This document shows, one piece after another, positions 42,729 through 50,994 of a stretch of DNA of 64,000 nucleotides; position 1 is the first letter of the stretch, and each line of letters opens with the position of its first letter. This stretch comes from Ahrensia sp. GTDB lineage: Bacteria > Pseudomonadota > Alphaproteobacteria > Rhizobiales > Rhizobiaceae. The DNA is taken from positions 1-64,000 of the forward strand of contig PAKZ01000019.1 in NCBI GenBank assembly GCA_002706335.1. The letters run 5' to 3'. Under the pieces are notes generated by a model. The model did not search any database and was not told the DNA's origin. It worked only from the letters and a program-made list of their open reading frames with translations. The position numbers were made by a program, and so were the translations under genes.

Positions 42729-44006
42729 TTGAAGCCGATTTTTTACCGCCAGTTGCTGTTCTTGCGCGGATTGATAACGGTCCCGGGCGGGATTGCTCTG
42801 ACGATCTGGTTGTCTGCTTTTCCGCTGTTGTGGATTGATCACGCGTTCAAGGCGTCGATGGTCTCGTGGTTTGGCATCGCCGCCGAGATGACGCCCGATA
42901 CCGCGCGAACCCTACTGTCGACTATTGCCGCCGCCGCGATCACGACGCTGAGCCTTGTTTATTCGCTGGTCCTGATTGTATTTACGCTTGCCGCCGGCAA
43001 TATCGCGCCGCGACTTCTCAAGCGGTTCACCAGCGACCGGGTCAACCAGGTTACCGCAGGGCTGCTCGGCGGAACTTTTCTCTTTGCTTTGTCCGTGCTT
43101 TACCGCACCGGACCTGATCTCGTTCCGCCGCTGTCCATCGCCGGCGCCTCATTTCTCGCCGTCATCTCCGTTCTGCAACTGATCTATTTCGTCCACGCCG
43201 TATCGCGCAGCGTAACGATCGACGAAGAAATTGCCGCGATCTCAGACCGCCTGGAAAAGCGCATCGCCATGATGGTGCGCGACGAAGAAGAACAGGCGTC
43301 CGAACGGTCCTCTGCCAACGACTTTCCCTATTCCGTGGAAGCATCGAGTTCGGGCTATCTGAACGCGGTCGATGAAAAGGCGCTTCTGGCGCTCGCCGTC
43401 GAGCAGGATTTCGCTATTCGCCTGCGCTTCAAGCCGGGCGACTTCATCATCGAGACGCAGACCCTTGCATATTTGTCGCGGTATCCGGAGGCGGAGCAGT
43501 CCGACCTTATTGCAGAACGTTTGCGAGATAGCCTGCTCATTCTGCCGCTTCGCGATGCGGTCGACGATATTGAGTATTCGATCAATCTGCTGATCGAGAT
43601 CGCATTGCGAGCCCTGTCGCCGGGCGTAAACGACACCTTCACCGCGATCGCCTCGCTCGACAGGCTAACGGCGGCGCTGTCAGCGGCGGTGCGAATGGGT
43701 CTTCGCGGCCGCGATCTCACCGACCGGGAAGGCACATTGCGTGTCGAGATGCCGGGGCTCAGCCTCGAGGCCATTTTCGACACCGCGTTCCATCCACTCC
43801 GCCAGGCCGGCGCCGGGAACATGCTGATGATGAAGCATCTGGCGCACGCGCTGGTGCGCCTGCGCGAAATCGGGAACTCCGAGGCGCGCGAACTCATTTC
43901 ATCCCATGCAAGACTGCTGCTCGACAGCGCCAAAGCCAAAGAGCCGCTCGATGCCGACTACACGGATTTGAAGCGGCTGCTGCCGTTCCTCGAAAAGGGA
44001 GAATGA
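42729..44006 (+). CDS. DUF2254 family membrane protein
   Basis: 425 residues. Four membrane segments in the first 160 residues (about 14-36, 58-84, 105-122, 134-155), then a large soluble domain with the conserved RPGDFI-like stretch RFKPGDFIIE and ALSPGVNDTFTA, typical of the family. Function unknown. The start is a TTG at 42729 without a strong ribosome site, so the N-terminus is provisional. Its stop overlaps the following small gene (ATGA). Confidence 0.8.
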   Translation: MKPIFYRQLLFLRGLITVPGGIALTIWLSAFPLLWIDHAFKASMVSWFGIAAEMTPDTARTLLSTIAAAAITTLSLVYSLVLIVFTLAAGNIAPRLLKRFTSDRVNQVTAGLLGGTFLFALSVLYRTGPDLVPPLSIAGASFLAVISVLQLIYFVHAVSRSVTIDEEIAAISDRLEKRIAMMVRDEEEQASERSSANDFPYSVEASSSGYLNAVDEKALLALAVEQDFAIRLRFKPGDFIIETQTLAYLSRYPEAEQSDLIAERLRDSLLILPLRDAVDDIEYSINLLIEIALRALSPGVNDTFTAIASLDRLTAALSAAVRMGLRGRDLTDREGTLRVEMPGLSLEAIFDTAFHPLRQAGAGNMLMMKHLAHALVRLREIGNSEARELISSHARLLLDSAKAKEPLDADYTDLKRLLPFLEKGE

Positions 44007-44200
44007 CCATGCCAGATCAAAGCAAAGCCGATATCGACCTGCAGAACCGCAAAATCGAACAGGAAGCGCGCGACGACAGTGACTTGGAAACTGTCGTACC
44101 GCCAACATCGCCGTTCGGCGGGATGACGACATGGTGGCGTGCCGGCGCCGCGCTTGTCGGTATCATTGTTATCGTCTTAATCATCGCACAAGCGCTCTGA
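44003..44200 (+). CDS. Small single-pass membrane protein
   Basis: 65 residues: polar, acidic N-terminus (about 1-40) and one C-terminal helix (about 44-64, AGAALVGIIVIVLIIAQAL). The ATG at 44003 overlaps the DUF2254 stop; the ATG at 44009 has better ribosome-site spacing (GGGAG, 7 bases) and may be the true start. Function unknown; co-transcribed with DUF2254 under EcfG. Confidence 0.7.
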   Translation: MTMPDQSKADIDLQNRKIEQEARDDSDLETVVPPTSPFGGMTTWWRAGAALVGIIVIVLIIAQAL

Positions 44201-44210
44201 GACAAGGACG

Positions 44211-44245
44211 AAAAAAGGCCGCCCCCGAGGAGCGGCCTTTTTTTT
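44211..44245. terminator. Bidirectional terminator
   Basis: AAAAAAGGCCGC pairs with GCGGCCTTTTTT around a 9-base loop, with eight Ts on the plus strand and six on the minus. It serves both the DUF2254 operon and the convergent CsbD gene. Confidence 0.88.
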
Positions 44246-44263
44246 ATTGCTGTTCAGGACCCC

Positions 44264-44461
44264 TTACAGGGAATCCAGCCATTCATTGACTGCCTCGCGG
44301 GCCTCTTCCTTGGTCTTGCCGTAGCGATACTGGATCTTGCCGGCCAGTTCTTCGCGGTCGCCATTGACTTCGGCGAGATCATCATCGGTGAGCTTACCCC
44401 AGGATGACTGGGCCTTGCCTTTGTATTCAGTCCATTTGCCTTCGATCTGGTCCCAATTCAT
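44264..44461 (-). CDS. CsbD family stress protein
   Basis: 65 residues, exact family size, beginning MNWDQIEGKWTEYKGKAQSSWGKLTDDDL, the CsbD signature. CsbD was first known as a sigma-B-controlled general stress protein of Bacillus; function unknown. AGGAG precedes the ATG. No EcfG promoter directly upstream, so it may be read through from the DUF992 gene. Confidence 0.9.
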   Translation of the reverse strand: MNWDQIEGKWTEYKGKAQSSWGKLTDDDLAEVNGDREELAGKIQYRYGKTKEEAREAVNEWLDSL

Positions 44462-44496
44462 ATCAGGTCTCCTTCAATTTCTTTGCGGGGGTGAAA

Positions 44497-44519
44497 TCCG
44501 GCGGGTTCATGCCGCCGGA
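44497..44519 (-). terminator. Weak terminator after the DUF992 gene
   Basis: 8-bp arms TCCGGCGG/CCGCCGGA with 7-base loop; followed on the minus strand by TTTCAC, a poor T-run, so read-through to csbD is possible. Confidence 0.45.
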
Positions 44520-44526
44520 ATGGAAT

Positions 44527-45042
44527 TCACTGCGCCGCCGAGCGCAGTTCGAGTTCGCTGACTGCAAGAGCGAAGTTCACGCCTGTCTGGCTGGTGACGC
44601 TCACGGGCTGCAGCGAAACGGTTTCGTCGGATCCGCCGACCAGTGCGTTGGCGCCAACACCGGTACCGGCAGTCGCCTCCGCGGAAACGCCGTAATAATC
44701 GCCGGCCAAGGCGCCCGGCATAATGTCATCGACGGTCGGCGCCAGGACGGCCCATCTCATGAAGCTGACCTCAGTTTCGCCAATATCGATCCCGTACTTC
44801 GTAATCGCGCCGAAATAGGTCTCGACAGGCCCTTCGACAGGCGTGAAGGTGCAGCTGACATCCTTGGTCGACCCGAAAATGAAGCCCCGACCGCCCTCGA
44901 CGATGCAGTCGAGAACGCCGGCCTCGACTTTGCCGGCTGTCTGAGGTTGGGCTTCGGTATTGTCTTGGGCAAATGCCGTACCGCAGGTCAGAGCGGCCGC
45001 GAACGCCACTGTTGCTGCTTTTGCGGTCCTTGCGAATCTCAT
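44527..45042 (-). CDS. DUF992 exported protein
   Basis: 171 residues with a signal peptide (1-25, ending GTAFA). The mature domain has the DUF992 pattern AGVLDCIVEGGRGFIFGSTKDVSCTF and GDYYGVSAEATAGTGVGANALVGG, two conserved cysteines likely forming a disulfide. Periplasmic, function unknown, found almost only in alphaproteobacteria. AAGGAG precedes the ATG. Exact EcfG promoter at 45188-45212, leaving a 138-base leader. Confidence 0.87.
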   Translation of the reverse strand: MRFARTAKAATVAFAAALTCGTAFAQDNTEAQPQTAGKVEAGVLDCIVEGGRGFIFGSTKDVSCTFTPVEGPVETYFGAITKYGIDIGETEVSFMRWAVLAPTVDDIMPGALAGDYYGVSAEATAGTGVGANALVGGSDETVSLQPVSVTSQTGVNFALAVSELELRSAAQ

Positions 45043-45356
45043 CGTGGTCTCCTTGGCGTTGCGCCTTGTTGGCCAAAGCGCGGCCGGACATGTTCGTTTT
45101 CCGAAGCTTTTGCTTTGGAACCGTCATGCAGCAGGGTCGCGCTCGGCTTGTTGTTTCGATCACGCCGTACAGCGCGCTCCCGACATCAACGCGGAGAGAT
45201 GCTTTCGGTTCCTGTCGACTGTCGGCGGTGCAGGATGCCAGGTCCTAAGCTTCAGCCAGCGAGAGGCGTTGGACAGAAGATTGTCATGGCCAGTCATCGC
45301 ACCGTTCGAGCACCGAGGCGTACCGGGCACTCAGAAGGGCGCAGCGACTTTGACGC
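45043..45356. other. 314-bp intergenic stretch with a long DUF992 leader
   Basis: The left part (45043-45180) is the untranslated leader of the DUF992 mRNA. Close to the start codon, CTTTGGC and GCCAAGG on the minus strand can pair (7 bp, one G-U) and would cover part of the AAGGAG ribosome site. An open frame in the leader overlaps the DUF992 gene and lacks coding character. From 45213 to 45356 I see no gene, repeat or terminator. Confidence 0.4.
45188..45212 (-). promoter_or_regulatory. EcfG promoter for the DUF992 gene
   Basis: Minus strand GGAAC (45212-45208), 16 bases, CGTT (45191-45188). Last member of the promoter series and the right edge of the stress island. Confidence 0.7.
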
Positions 45357-46253
45357 TTACGAGGCCTCGGATCGCGCGGAGTTCTTCAGATACTCGATGA
45401 TGCCGGAAAAATCCTTTCCCGCGCCACCTTCGGCGAGGAAAGTCTCGTAAAGGCGCATGGCGTGCGCGCCCATCGGCGTCGCCTGCCCGGCATCCTCGGC
45501 CGCCTGTTGCGACAGACCCAGATCCTTGAACATCAGCTCTGCCGCGAAGCCGGGTTTGTAACCGTTGTCCGCAGGGCTTTCCGGCCCGATGCCCGGCACC
45601 GGACAATATTTGTTCACCGACCAGCAGAAGCCAGAGGAGGTCGAGATCACGTCGAAGGCGGCTTCGGCGGACAGCCCGATCTTCTCGGCCAGCGCGAAGG
45701 CTTCGCAGGCCCCGATCATCGAGATCGCCAGCAGCATGTTGTTGCAGATCTTCGCCGACTGGCCGGACCCGCCCTCGCCGCAATGAACAAGCCGACCGCC
45801 CATGATGTCCAGAACTGGCGTGGCTTTCCGGAAAGCCTCGTTCGACCCGCCGATCATGAATGTCAGCGTACCGGCGACCGCGCCCGCCGTGCCGCCCGAT
45901 ACGGGGGCGTCGAGCGGCAGGAGACCCGCGGCCTCCGCCATTGCATGCGCCTGCTTCGCGCTCGCCACATCAATGGTCGAGCAATCGATGATGACCGCGC
46001 CTTTCGCGGCTACCGGAACGATTTCCTCGAACACCTTCAGGACGATCGGCCCGTTCGGCAGCATGGTGACGATGATCTCGGCATCATCGACGGCCTCGAC
46101 CGCGCTTGCAGCCGGGTTCATCCCTTCCGCCTTCGCCGTCTCCATCGCGGCCGCGACCGTGTCGAAAGCCTTGACCTCGTGGCCGGCCTTCTTCAGGTTG
46201 ATGGCCATCGGCATGCCCATATTGCCAAGTCCGATAAATGCGATTCTGCTCAT
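45357..46253 (-). CDS. mmsB: 3-hydroxyisobutyrate dehydrogenase
   Basis: 298 residues. NAD-binding FIGLGNMGMPMAINLKKAGHEV at the N-terminus, the substrate motif DAPVSGGTAGA near 125, and catalytic lysine in GGSGQSAKICNN near 170. Oxidises 3-hydroxyisobutyrate to methylmalonate semialdehyde in valine breakdown. It overlaps the upstream hydrolase gene by 4 bases and is the last gene of the operon. Confidence 0.92.
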   Translation of the reverse strand: MSRIAFIGLGNMGMPMAINLKKAGHEVKAFDTVAAAMETAKAEGMNPAASAVEAVDDAEIIVTMLPNGPIVLKVFEEIVPVAAKGAVIIDCSTIDVASAKQAHAMAEAAGLLPLDAPVSGGTAGAVAGTLTFMIGGSNEAFRKATPVLDIMGGRLVHCGEGGSGQSAKICNNMLLAISMIGACEAFALAEKIGLSAEAAFDVISTSSGFCWSVNKYCPVPGIGPESPADNGYKPGFAAELMFKDLGLSQQAAEDAGQATPMGAHAMRLYETFLAEGGAGKDFSGIIEYLKNSARSEAS

Positions 46254-47308
46254 TCGGTCTCCTCCCGCCCAAGCTTCAATTCGTCTGCCCCGAGCGACGC
46301 CAGCATCGCCTCGATCTGCGCCGGATCGAGTTCCTCCAGCCGCGCCACTTTCCAGCGCGGATTACGGTCCTTGTCGATGATCTGTGCCCGTATGCCCTCG
46401 ACGAAATCTCCATCCGACATCGACCGCCACGTGAAACGGTATTCGAGCGCCAGAGCGTCCTCGATTCTGCCAAGCTGCCTCACCCGCCGAATGAGATCGA
46501 AGGAACAGCCAACAGACAGCGGACACGCCTTTCGGATCATCCCGGCCGCCTTCTGGGCGAAATCGGAGCCGTCTTCTTCGAGGGTGCGAAGGCAATCCAG
46601 CGCCGTCGCGCCCGAAAAATGCCGGTCGATCGCCGCCAGATGCGGCGTGAGCGTCCCCTCGCCCGCCGCGCGCGCAAAATCGGAAATCGCATCCGGATCG
46701 GCCGTCTCTTCGAGCCGCCCTTTCAGCGCGTCGAGATCATCCGACGTGACCGCCACATCGGCAAAGCCTGCATGTATGGAGTCAGCGGCGTTCATTCTCC
46801 ATCCTGTCATTGCCAGGAATTCGCCAAGATGGCCCGGCGCCTTCGCCAGATGCAGCGAACATCCGACATCGGGGATCAACCCGATGCCGCATTCCGGCAT
46901 GGCTATCATCGAACGCTCGGTGACGATCCGGTGCGAACCATGCACCGATATGCCCGCGCCCCCGCCCATGACGATCCCGTCCATCACCGCAACGTAGGGA
47001 ATTGCGCAATCGGCGATCGCCGCATTCAGCCGGTATTCGTCGGCCCAGAATTTGCGGCCATAGGTGTAATCTCCGCGGGTGCCGGTCGCATACATCTGGG
47101 CAATATCGCCGCCGGCGCAGAAAGCCTTTTCGCCCTCGGCGTCGATCAGGATCAGATCGATTTCCCCACTGGCCTGCCAGTCTTCGACCACGACCTCGAT
47201 GGCCATGGCCATATCATAGGTCAAAGCGTTAAGCGCCTTCGGCCGCGCCAGTGTGATCCGGCCGGTTCGGCCGGTCTCGCGGATATGGATATCGCCCGTC
47301 TCCGCCAA
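46250..47308 (-). CDS. 3-hydroxyisobutyryl-CoA hydrolase
   Basis: 352 residues, crotonase superfamily but about 100 longer than a hydratase, matching HIBYL-CoA hydrolase. Oxyanion-hole motif AFCAGGDIAQMYATG (about 62-76) and VMDGIVMGGGAGISVHGSHRI with the active-site glutamate region RSMIAMPECGIGLIPDVG are visible. It removes CoA from 3-hydroxyisobutyryl-CoA. One base after the acyl-CoA dehydrogenase stop; overlaps mmsB. Confidence 0.9.
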   Translation of the reverse strand: MAETGDIHIRETGRTGRITLARPKALNALTYDMAMAIEVVVEDWQASGEIDLILIDAEGEKAFCAGGDIAQMYATGTRGDYTYGRKFWADEYRLNAAIADCAIPYVAVMDGIVMGGGAGISVHGSHRIVTERSMIAMPECGIGLIPDVGCSLHLAKAPGHLGEFLAMTGWRMNAADSIHAGFADVAVTSDDLDALKGRLEETADPDAISDFARAAGEGTLTPHLAAIDRHFSGATALDCLRTLEEDGSDFAQKAAGMIRKACPLSVGCSFDLIRRVRQLGRIEDALALEYRFTWRSMSDGDFVEGIRAQIIDKDRNPRWKVARLEELDPAQIEAMLASLGADELKLGREETE

Positions 47309-47309
47309 C

Positions 47310-48452
47310 CTATCGCTCCGCCAGCATGTGGCGCGCGACGATCACGCGCATGATCTCGTTGGTGCCTTCAAGGATCTGGTGCACACGCAGATCGCGCACG
47401 ATCTTCTCCAGCCCGAAATCGACGAGATAGCCATAGCCGCCATGGATCTGCAGCGCCTCGTTGGCAGCCTTGAAAGCCACGTCGGTGACGAAGCGCTTGG
47501 CCATGGCGCAGAACTTCGTCGCGTCCTTCGCGCCGGCATCCAGCTTCGATGCCGCATGGTATAGGAACACACGCGCCGCCTGAAGTTCGGTCTCCATGTC
47601 AGCCAGCTTGAACTGCAGCGATTGCAGGTCTGCGATTGGCTTGCCGAAGGCCTTGCGTTCCCGGGCATATTCCAGCGCCTTGTCGAGCGCTGCCTGCGCC
47701 GCGCCGAGCGCGCTTGCCGCGATATTGAGGCGGCCGCCGTCGAGTCCCGCCATCGCATAACGGAAGCCCTTGCCTTCCTCGCCGAGGAGGTGATCTGCCG
47801 GAACCTTGCAGTCGTCGAACTGGACTTGCGCCGTCGGATGCGCCCTCCAACCCATCTTGCGCTCCTTCGTCCCGAAGGAGAGACCCGGCGTTCCGTTTTC
47901 GACGAGGATCGCCGAGATGCCGCCGGCTCCCTCGCCGCCGGTGCGGACCATGGAGAGATAAAGATCGGAAAAGCCGCCGCCGGAAATGAAGGACTTCGTG
48001 CCATTCAGCTTCCAGCCATTGCCGTCGCGCTCGGCGCGTGTCCGAAGCGACGCGGCGTCGGAGCCGGCATCCGGCTCGGTCAGGCAGTAGGCCGCGATCA
48101 GTTCCATCGAACAGAGCTTGGGCAACCAGGTCTGGCGTTGTTCATCGGTGCCGAACCGGTCGATCATCCAGGCCGCCATATTGTGGATCGAGATAAACGA
48201 ACCGATCGACGGACAGCCATGCGCCAAGGCTTCGAAAACGATGACTGCGTCGAGCCGGCCGAGTCCGGAGCCCCCCACATCCTCGCGCACATAGATGCCA
48301 CCGAGACCGAGCTCCCCAACCGAGCGAACGACATCGGCGGGAAACTGCGCGGTCTCATCCCATTCGACCGCCTTCGGCGCCAGCTTGTCGTCGGCGAAGC
48401 TGCGCGCCATCTCCTGAATCGAGCGTTGTTCCTCAGTCAGACCGAAATCCAT
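47310..48452 (-). CDS. Acyl-CoA dehydrogenase, isobutyryl-CoA dehydrogenase type
   Basis: 380 residues, FAD flavoprotein. Acyl-CoA dehydrogenase signatures AYCLTEPDAGSDAASL (about 125-140) and the catalytic glutamate in HQILEGTNEIMR near 362. From the operon it is most likely the isobutyryl-CoA dehydrogenase making methacrylyl-CoA. It passes electrons to electron-transfer flavoprotein. It follows mmsA by 18 bases. Confidence 0.9.
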   Translation of the reverse strand: MDFGLTEEQRSIQEMARSFADDKLAPKAVEWDETAQFPADVVRSVGELGLGGIYVREDVGGSGLGRLDAVIVFEALAHGCPSIGSFISIHNMAAWMIDRFGTDEQRQTWLPKLCSMELIAAYCLTEPDAGSDAASLRTRAERDGNGWKLNGTKSFISGGGFSDLYLSMVRTGGEGAGGISAILVENGTPGLSFGTKERKMGWRAHPTAQVQFDDCKVPADHLLGEEGKGFRYAMAGLDGGRLNIAASALGAAQAALDKALEYARERKAFGKPIADLQSLQFKLADMETELQAARVFLYHAASKLDAGAKDATKFCAMAKRFVTDVAFKAANEALQIHGGYGYLVDFGLEKIVRDLRVHQILEGTNEIMRVIVARHMLAER

Positions 48453-48470
48453 TGTCTGCTCTCCGTTGCG

Positions 48471-49970
48471 TCAATTCATCGTCGGAATGACGAACTCCGC
48501 ACCGTCCTTGATGCCCGATGGCCAGCGCGAGGTGATCGTCTTCGTCCGGGTATAAAAGCGGAAGGCGTCGGGTCCGTGCTGGTTGAGATCTCCGAAGCCG
48601 GAGCGTTTCCAGCCGCCGAAGGTGTAATAGGCGAGCGGCACCGGGACCGGCACATTGATGCCGACCATGCCGATATTTATGCGCGCGGCAAAGTCACGCG
48701 CGGCGTCGCCATCGCGGGTGAAGATCGCAACGCCATTGCCGTATTCATGGCTCATGGCGAGGTCGAGCCCTTCTTCGTAGGTCTTGGCGCGCACCACCGA
48801 CAGGACCGGCCCGAAGATTTCTTCCCTGTAGATCGACATGTCCTTCGTGACATTATCGAACAGGCAACCGCCGATGAAGAAGCCGTTCTCGTAGCCCTGC
48901 ATCGAGAAATCGCGGCCATCGACGACGAGGTCCGCGCCTTCCTCGATACCCTTGTCGACATAGCCTTTGACCCGGTCATAAGCGGCCTTGGTGACGAGCG
49001 GCCCGAAATCGGCGTCGTTGCCGGCAGTGTACGGCGCGATCTTTAAATTCTCGACACGCGGCGTGAGCTTTTTCATCAGCCGGTCCGCCGTGCCCTCGCC
49101 AATAGGCACGGCGACAGAGACCGCCATGCAACGCTCGCCCGCCGCGCCGTAGCCCGCGCCCACCAGTGCATCGACCGCCTGGTCCATATCGGCGTCCGGC
49201 ATGATCAGCATGTGGTTCTTGGCGCCGCCGAAGCACTGCACGCGCTTTCCCGCCGCGCAGCCCCGCGCATAGACATATTCGGCGATCGCCGTGGAACCGA
49301 CGAAGCCGACCGCCATGATATCCCGATGATCGAGAATGCCGTCGACGGCTTCCTTGTCGCCATTGACGACATTGAGGATGCCTTCCGGCAGACCGGCTTC
49401 GAGCATCAGTTCGGCAAGCATGATCGGCACCGACGGATCGCGCTCGGACGGCTTCAGGATGAAAGCGTTACCGCAGGCGATCGCCGGGCAGAACTTCCAC
49501 ATCGGAATCATCGCCGGGAAATTGAACGGCGTGATGCCGGCGACCACGCCGAGCGGCTGGCGCACGGAATGGATGTCGATGCCGGGCCCGGCACCCTCGG
49601 TGAATTCGCCCTTCAGGAGATGCGGCGCGCCGATGCAGAACTCGGCGACCTCGAGGCCGCGGATCACGTCACCTTTCGCGTCGGGCAACGTCTTGCCGTG
49701 CTCGCGGGAGAGCGCTTCGGCGAGCTTGTCCATGTCGCGATTGAGCAGGTCGACGAATTTCATCATCACGCGGGCGCGGCGCTGCGGATTGGTCGCCGCC
49801 CAGGCCGGCTGCGCGGCCTTGGCGTTCTCGATCGCCGCGTTCAGTTCATCGGCGCTGGCGAGCGCCACTTTCGCCTCGACCTCGCCTGTCGCCGGATTGA
49901 AGACGTCACTGGTGCGTCCGCTGGTTCCAACGACATGCTTGCCGCCGATGAAATGTCCGATCTCGCGCAT
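48471..49970 (-). CDS. mmsA: Methylmalonate-semialdehyde dehydrogenase (CoA-acylating)
   Basis: 499 residues, normal for MmsA. Catalytic C281 in GAAGERCMAVSVAV; NAD-binding FVGSTAIAEYV near 223-233; ITPFNFPAMIPMW near 146-158. Converts methylmalonate semialdehyde plus CoA to propionyl-CoA and CO2. The ATG at 49970 has GGAGG 5 bases upstream; a longer frame to 50048 runs into the divergent LysR promoter. First gene of the valine operon. Confidence 0.93.
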   Translation of the reverse strand: MREIGHFIGGKHVVGTSGRTSDVFNPATGEVEAKVALASADELNAAIENAKAAQPAWAATNPQRRARVMMKFVDLLNRDMDKLAEALSREHGKTLPDAKGDVIRGLEVAEFCIGAPHLLKGEFTEGAGPGIDIHSVRQPLGVVAGITPFNFPAMIPMWKFCPAIACGNAFILKPSERDPSVPIMLAELMLEAGLPEGILNVVNGDKEAVDGILDHRDIMAVGFVGSTAIAEYVYARGCAAGKRVQCFGGAKNHMLIMPDADMDQAVDALVGAGYGAAGERCMAVSVAVPIGEGTADRLMKKLTPRVENLKIAPYTAGNDADFGPLVTKAAYDRVKGYVDKGIEEGADLVVDGRDFSMQGYENGFFIGGCLFDNVTKDMSIYREEIFGPVLSVVRAKTYEEGLDLAMSHEYGNGVAIFTRDGDAARDFAARINIGMVGINVPVPVPLAYYTFGGWKRSGFGDLNQHGPDAFRFYTRTKTITSRWPSGIKDGAEFVIPTMN

Positions 49971-50070
49971 GAAATCCTCCCGATGAGCCATTTGCCACAA
50001 AATATCGCGATTGAATGCGCAAATCCACGCGCTTGATCGCTCATCCATTGTGCGGATATGCTCACACTCT

Positions 50071-50994
50071 ATGGCATTTGATTGGGACGACCTGCGCTAT
50101 TTTCTATCGGTGGCCCGCACCGGCCGGCTGACAGCCGCCGCGCGCCGCATGGGCACCGATCATGCGACGGTGAGCCGGCGAATTACCGCGCTGGAAGGAA
50201 AGCTCGGCACCGAACTGTTTCAGCGTTCACCCAAGGGTTACTCGCTCACCGATGCCGGCGAACGCCTGCTGATCAAGGCGGAGACGATAGAGAGTTCGGC
50301 CGCCAATATCGAAAACGAGATCGCCGGAGAAAAATTCTCGCTCGGAGGCGTTGTCCGCATCGGCGCGCCTGACGGTTTCGGGTCTCTCTTCCTTGCGCCG
50401 CGCATCGGTGAACTCACCCATCGCAATCCGCAGCTGGAACTGCAGATCGTTGCCATGCCGCGCGTCTTCAGCCTGACCAAGCGCGAGGCGGATATCGCCA
50501 TCGGACTGGAACGGCCTGACAAGGGCCGGCTGTATTCGCGCAAGCTCACCGACTACACGCTGCATGTCTATGGATCGCGCCGCTATCTGGAGGAAAACGG
50601 CCCGGTCACGAGCCGGCAGGATTTCGCCCGCCACCCTCTGATCGGCTACATCCCGGAACTGATCTTTACCCCCGAACTCGACTATCTTGGCCAGATCGGC
50701 GACGGGCTGGCGCCACGGCTTTCCAGCACAAACCTCTTCGCGCAATTCCACGCCACCAGGGCCGGGGCCGGGCTTTGCATCCTGCCGGATTTCATGGCTG
50801 CCGGCGATACGAACCTCGTTCCGGTCCTGCCCGGCGAGGTCGCACTTGTCCGAACCTTCTGGATCATCGCCCATCTGGATGCGCGCGATTCAGCACGCAT
50901 CCAGGCAGTGATGAGTTTCATCGCCGACGAAGTGGCGGCGGCGAAATCGATCTTTATGCGATCAGCCGATCAGGTTGACCAGTTGGCTGACTGA
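50071..50994 (+). CDS. LysR-family regulator, divergent from mmsA
   Basis: 307 residues. Helix-turn-helix at about 5-65 ([44 protein letters not shown]), then the two-lobed LysR effector domain. Divergent from mmsA with a 100-bp gap, so probably the activator of the valine operon. ATG at 50071 chosen since the conserved HTH starts at once; the frame continues back to 50011. Its 3' end overlaps convergent pntB by 33 bases. Confidence 0.87.
   Translation: MAFDWDDLRYFLSVARTGRLTAAARRMGTDHATVSRRITALEGKLGTELFQRSPKGYSLTDAGERLLIKAETIESSAANIENEIAGEKFSLGGVVRIGAPDGFGSLFLAPRIGELTHRNPQLELQIVAMPRVFSLTKREADIAIGLERPDKGRLYSRKLTDYTLHVYGSRRYLEENGPVTSRQDFARHPLIGYIPELIFTPELDYLGQIGDGLAPRLSSTNLFAQFHATRAGAGLCILPDFMAAGDTNLVPVLPGEVALVRTFWIIAHLDARDSARIQAVMSFIADEVAAAKSIFMRSADQVDQLAD

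Noticed and set aside
44771-45163. A 130-residue frame in the DUF992 leader, under the EcfG promoter
   Set aside because: Overlaps DUF992 in another frame with low-complexity basic composition and no ribosome site; the signal peptide and conserved domain of DUF992 make that the real gene.
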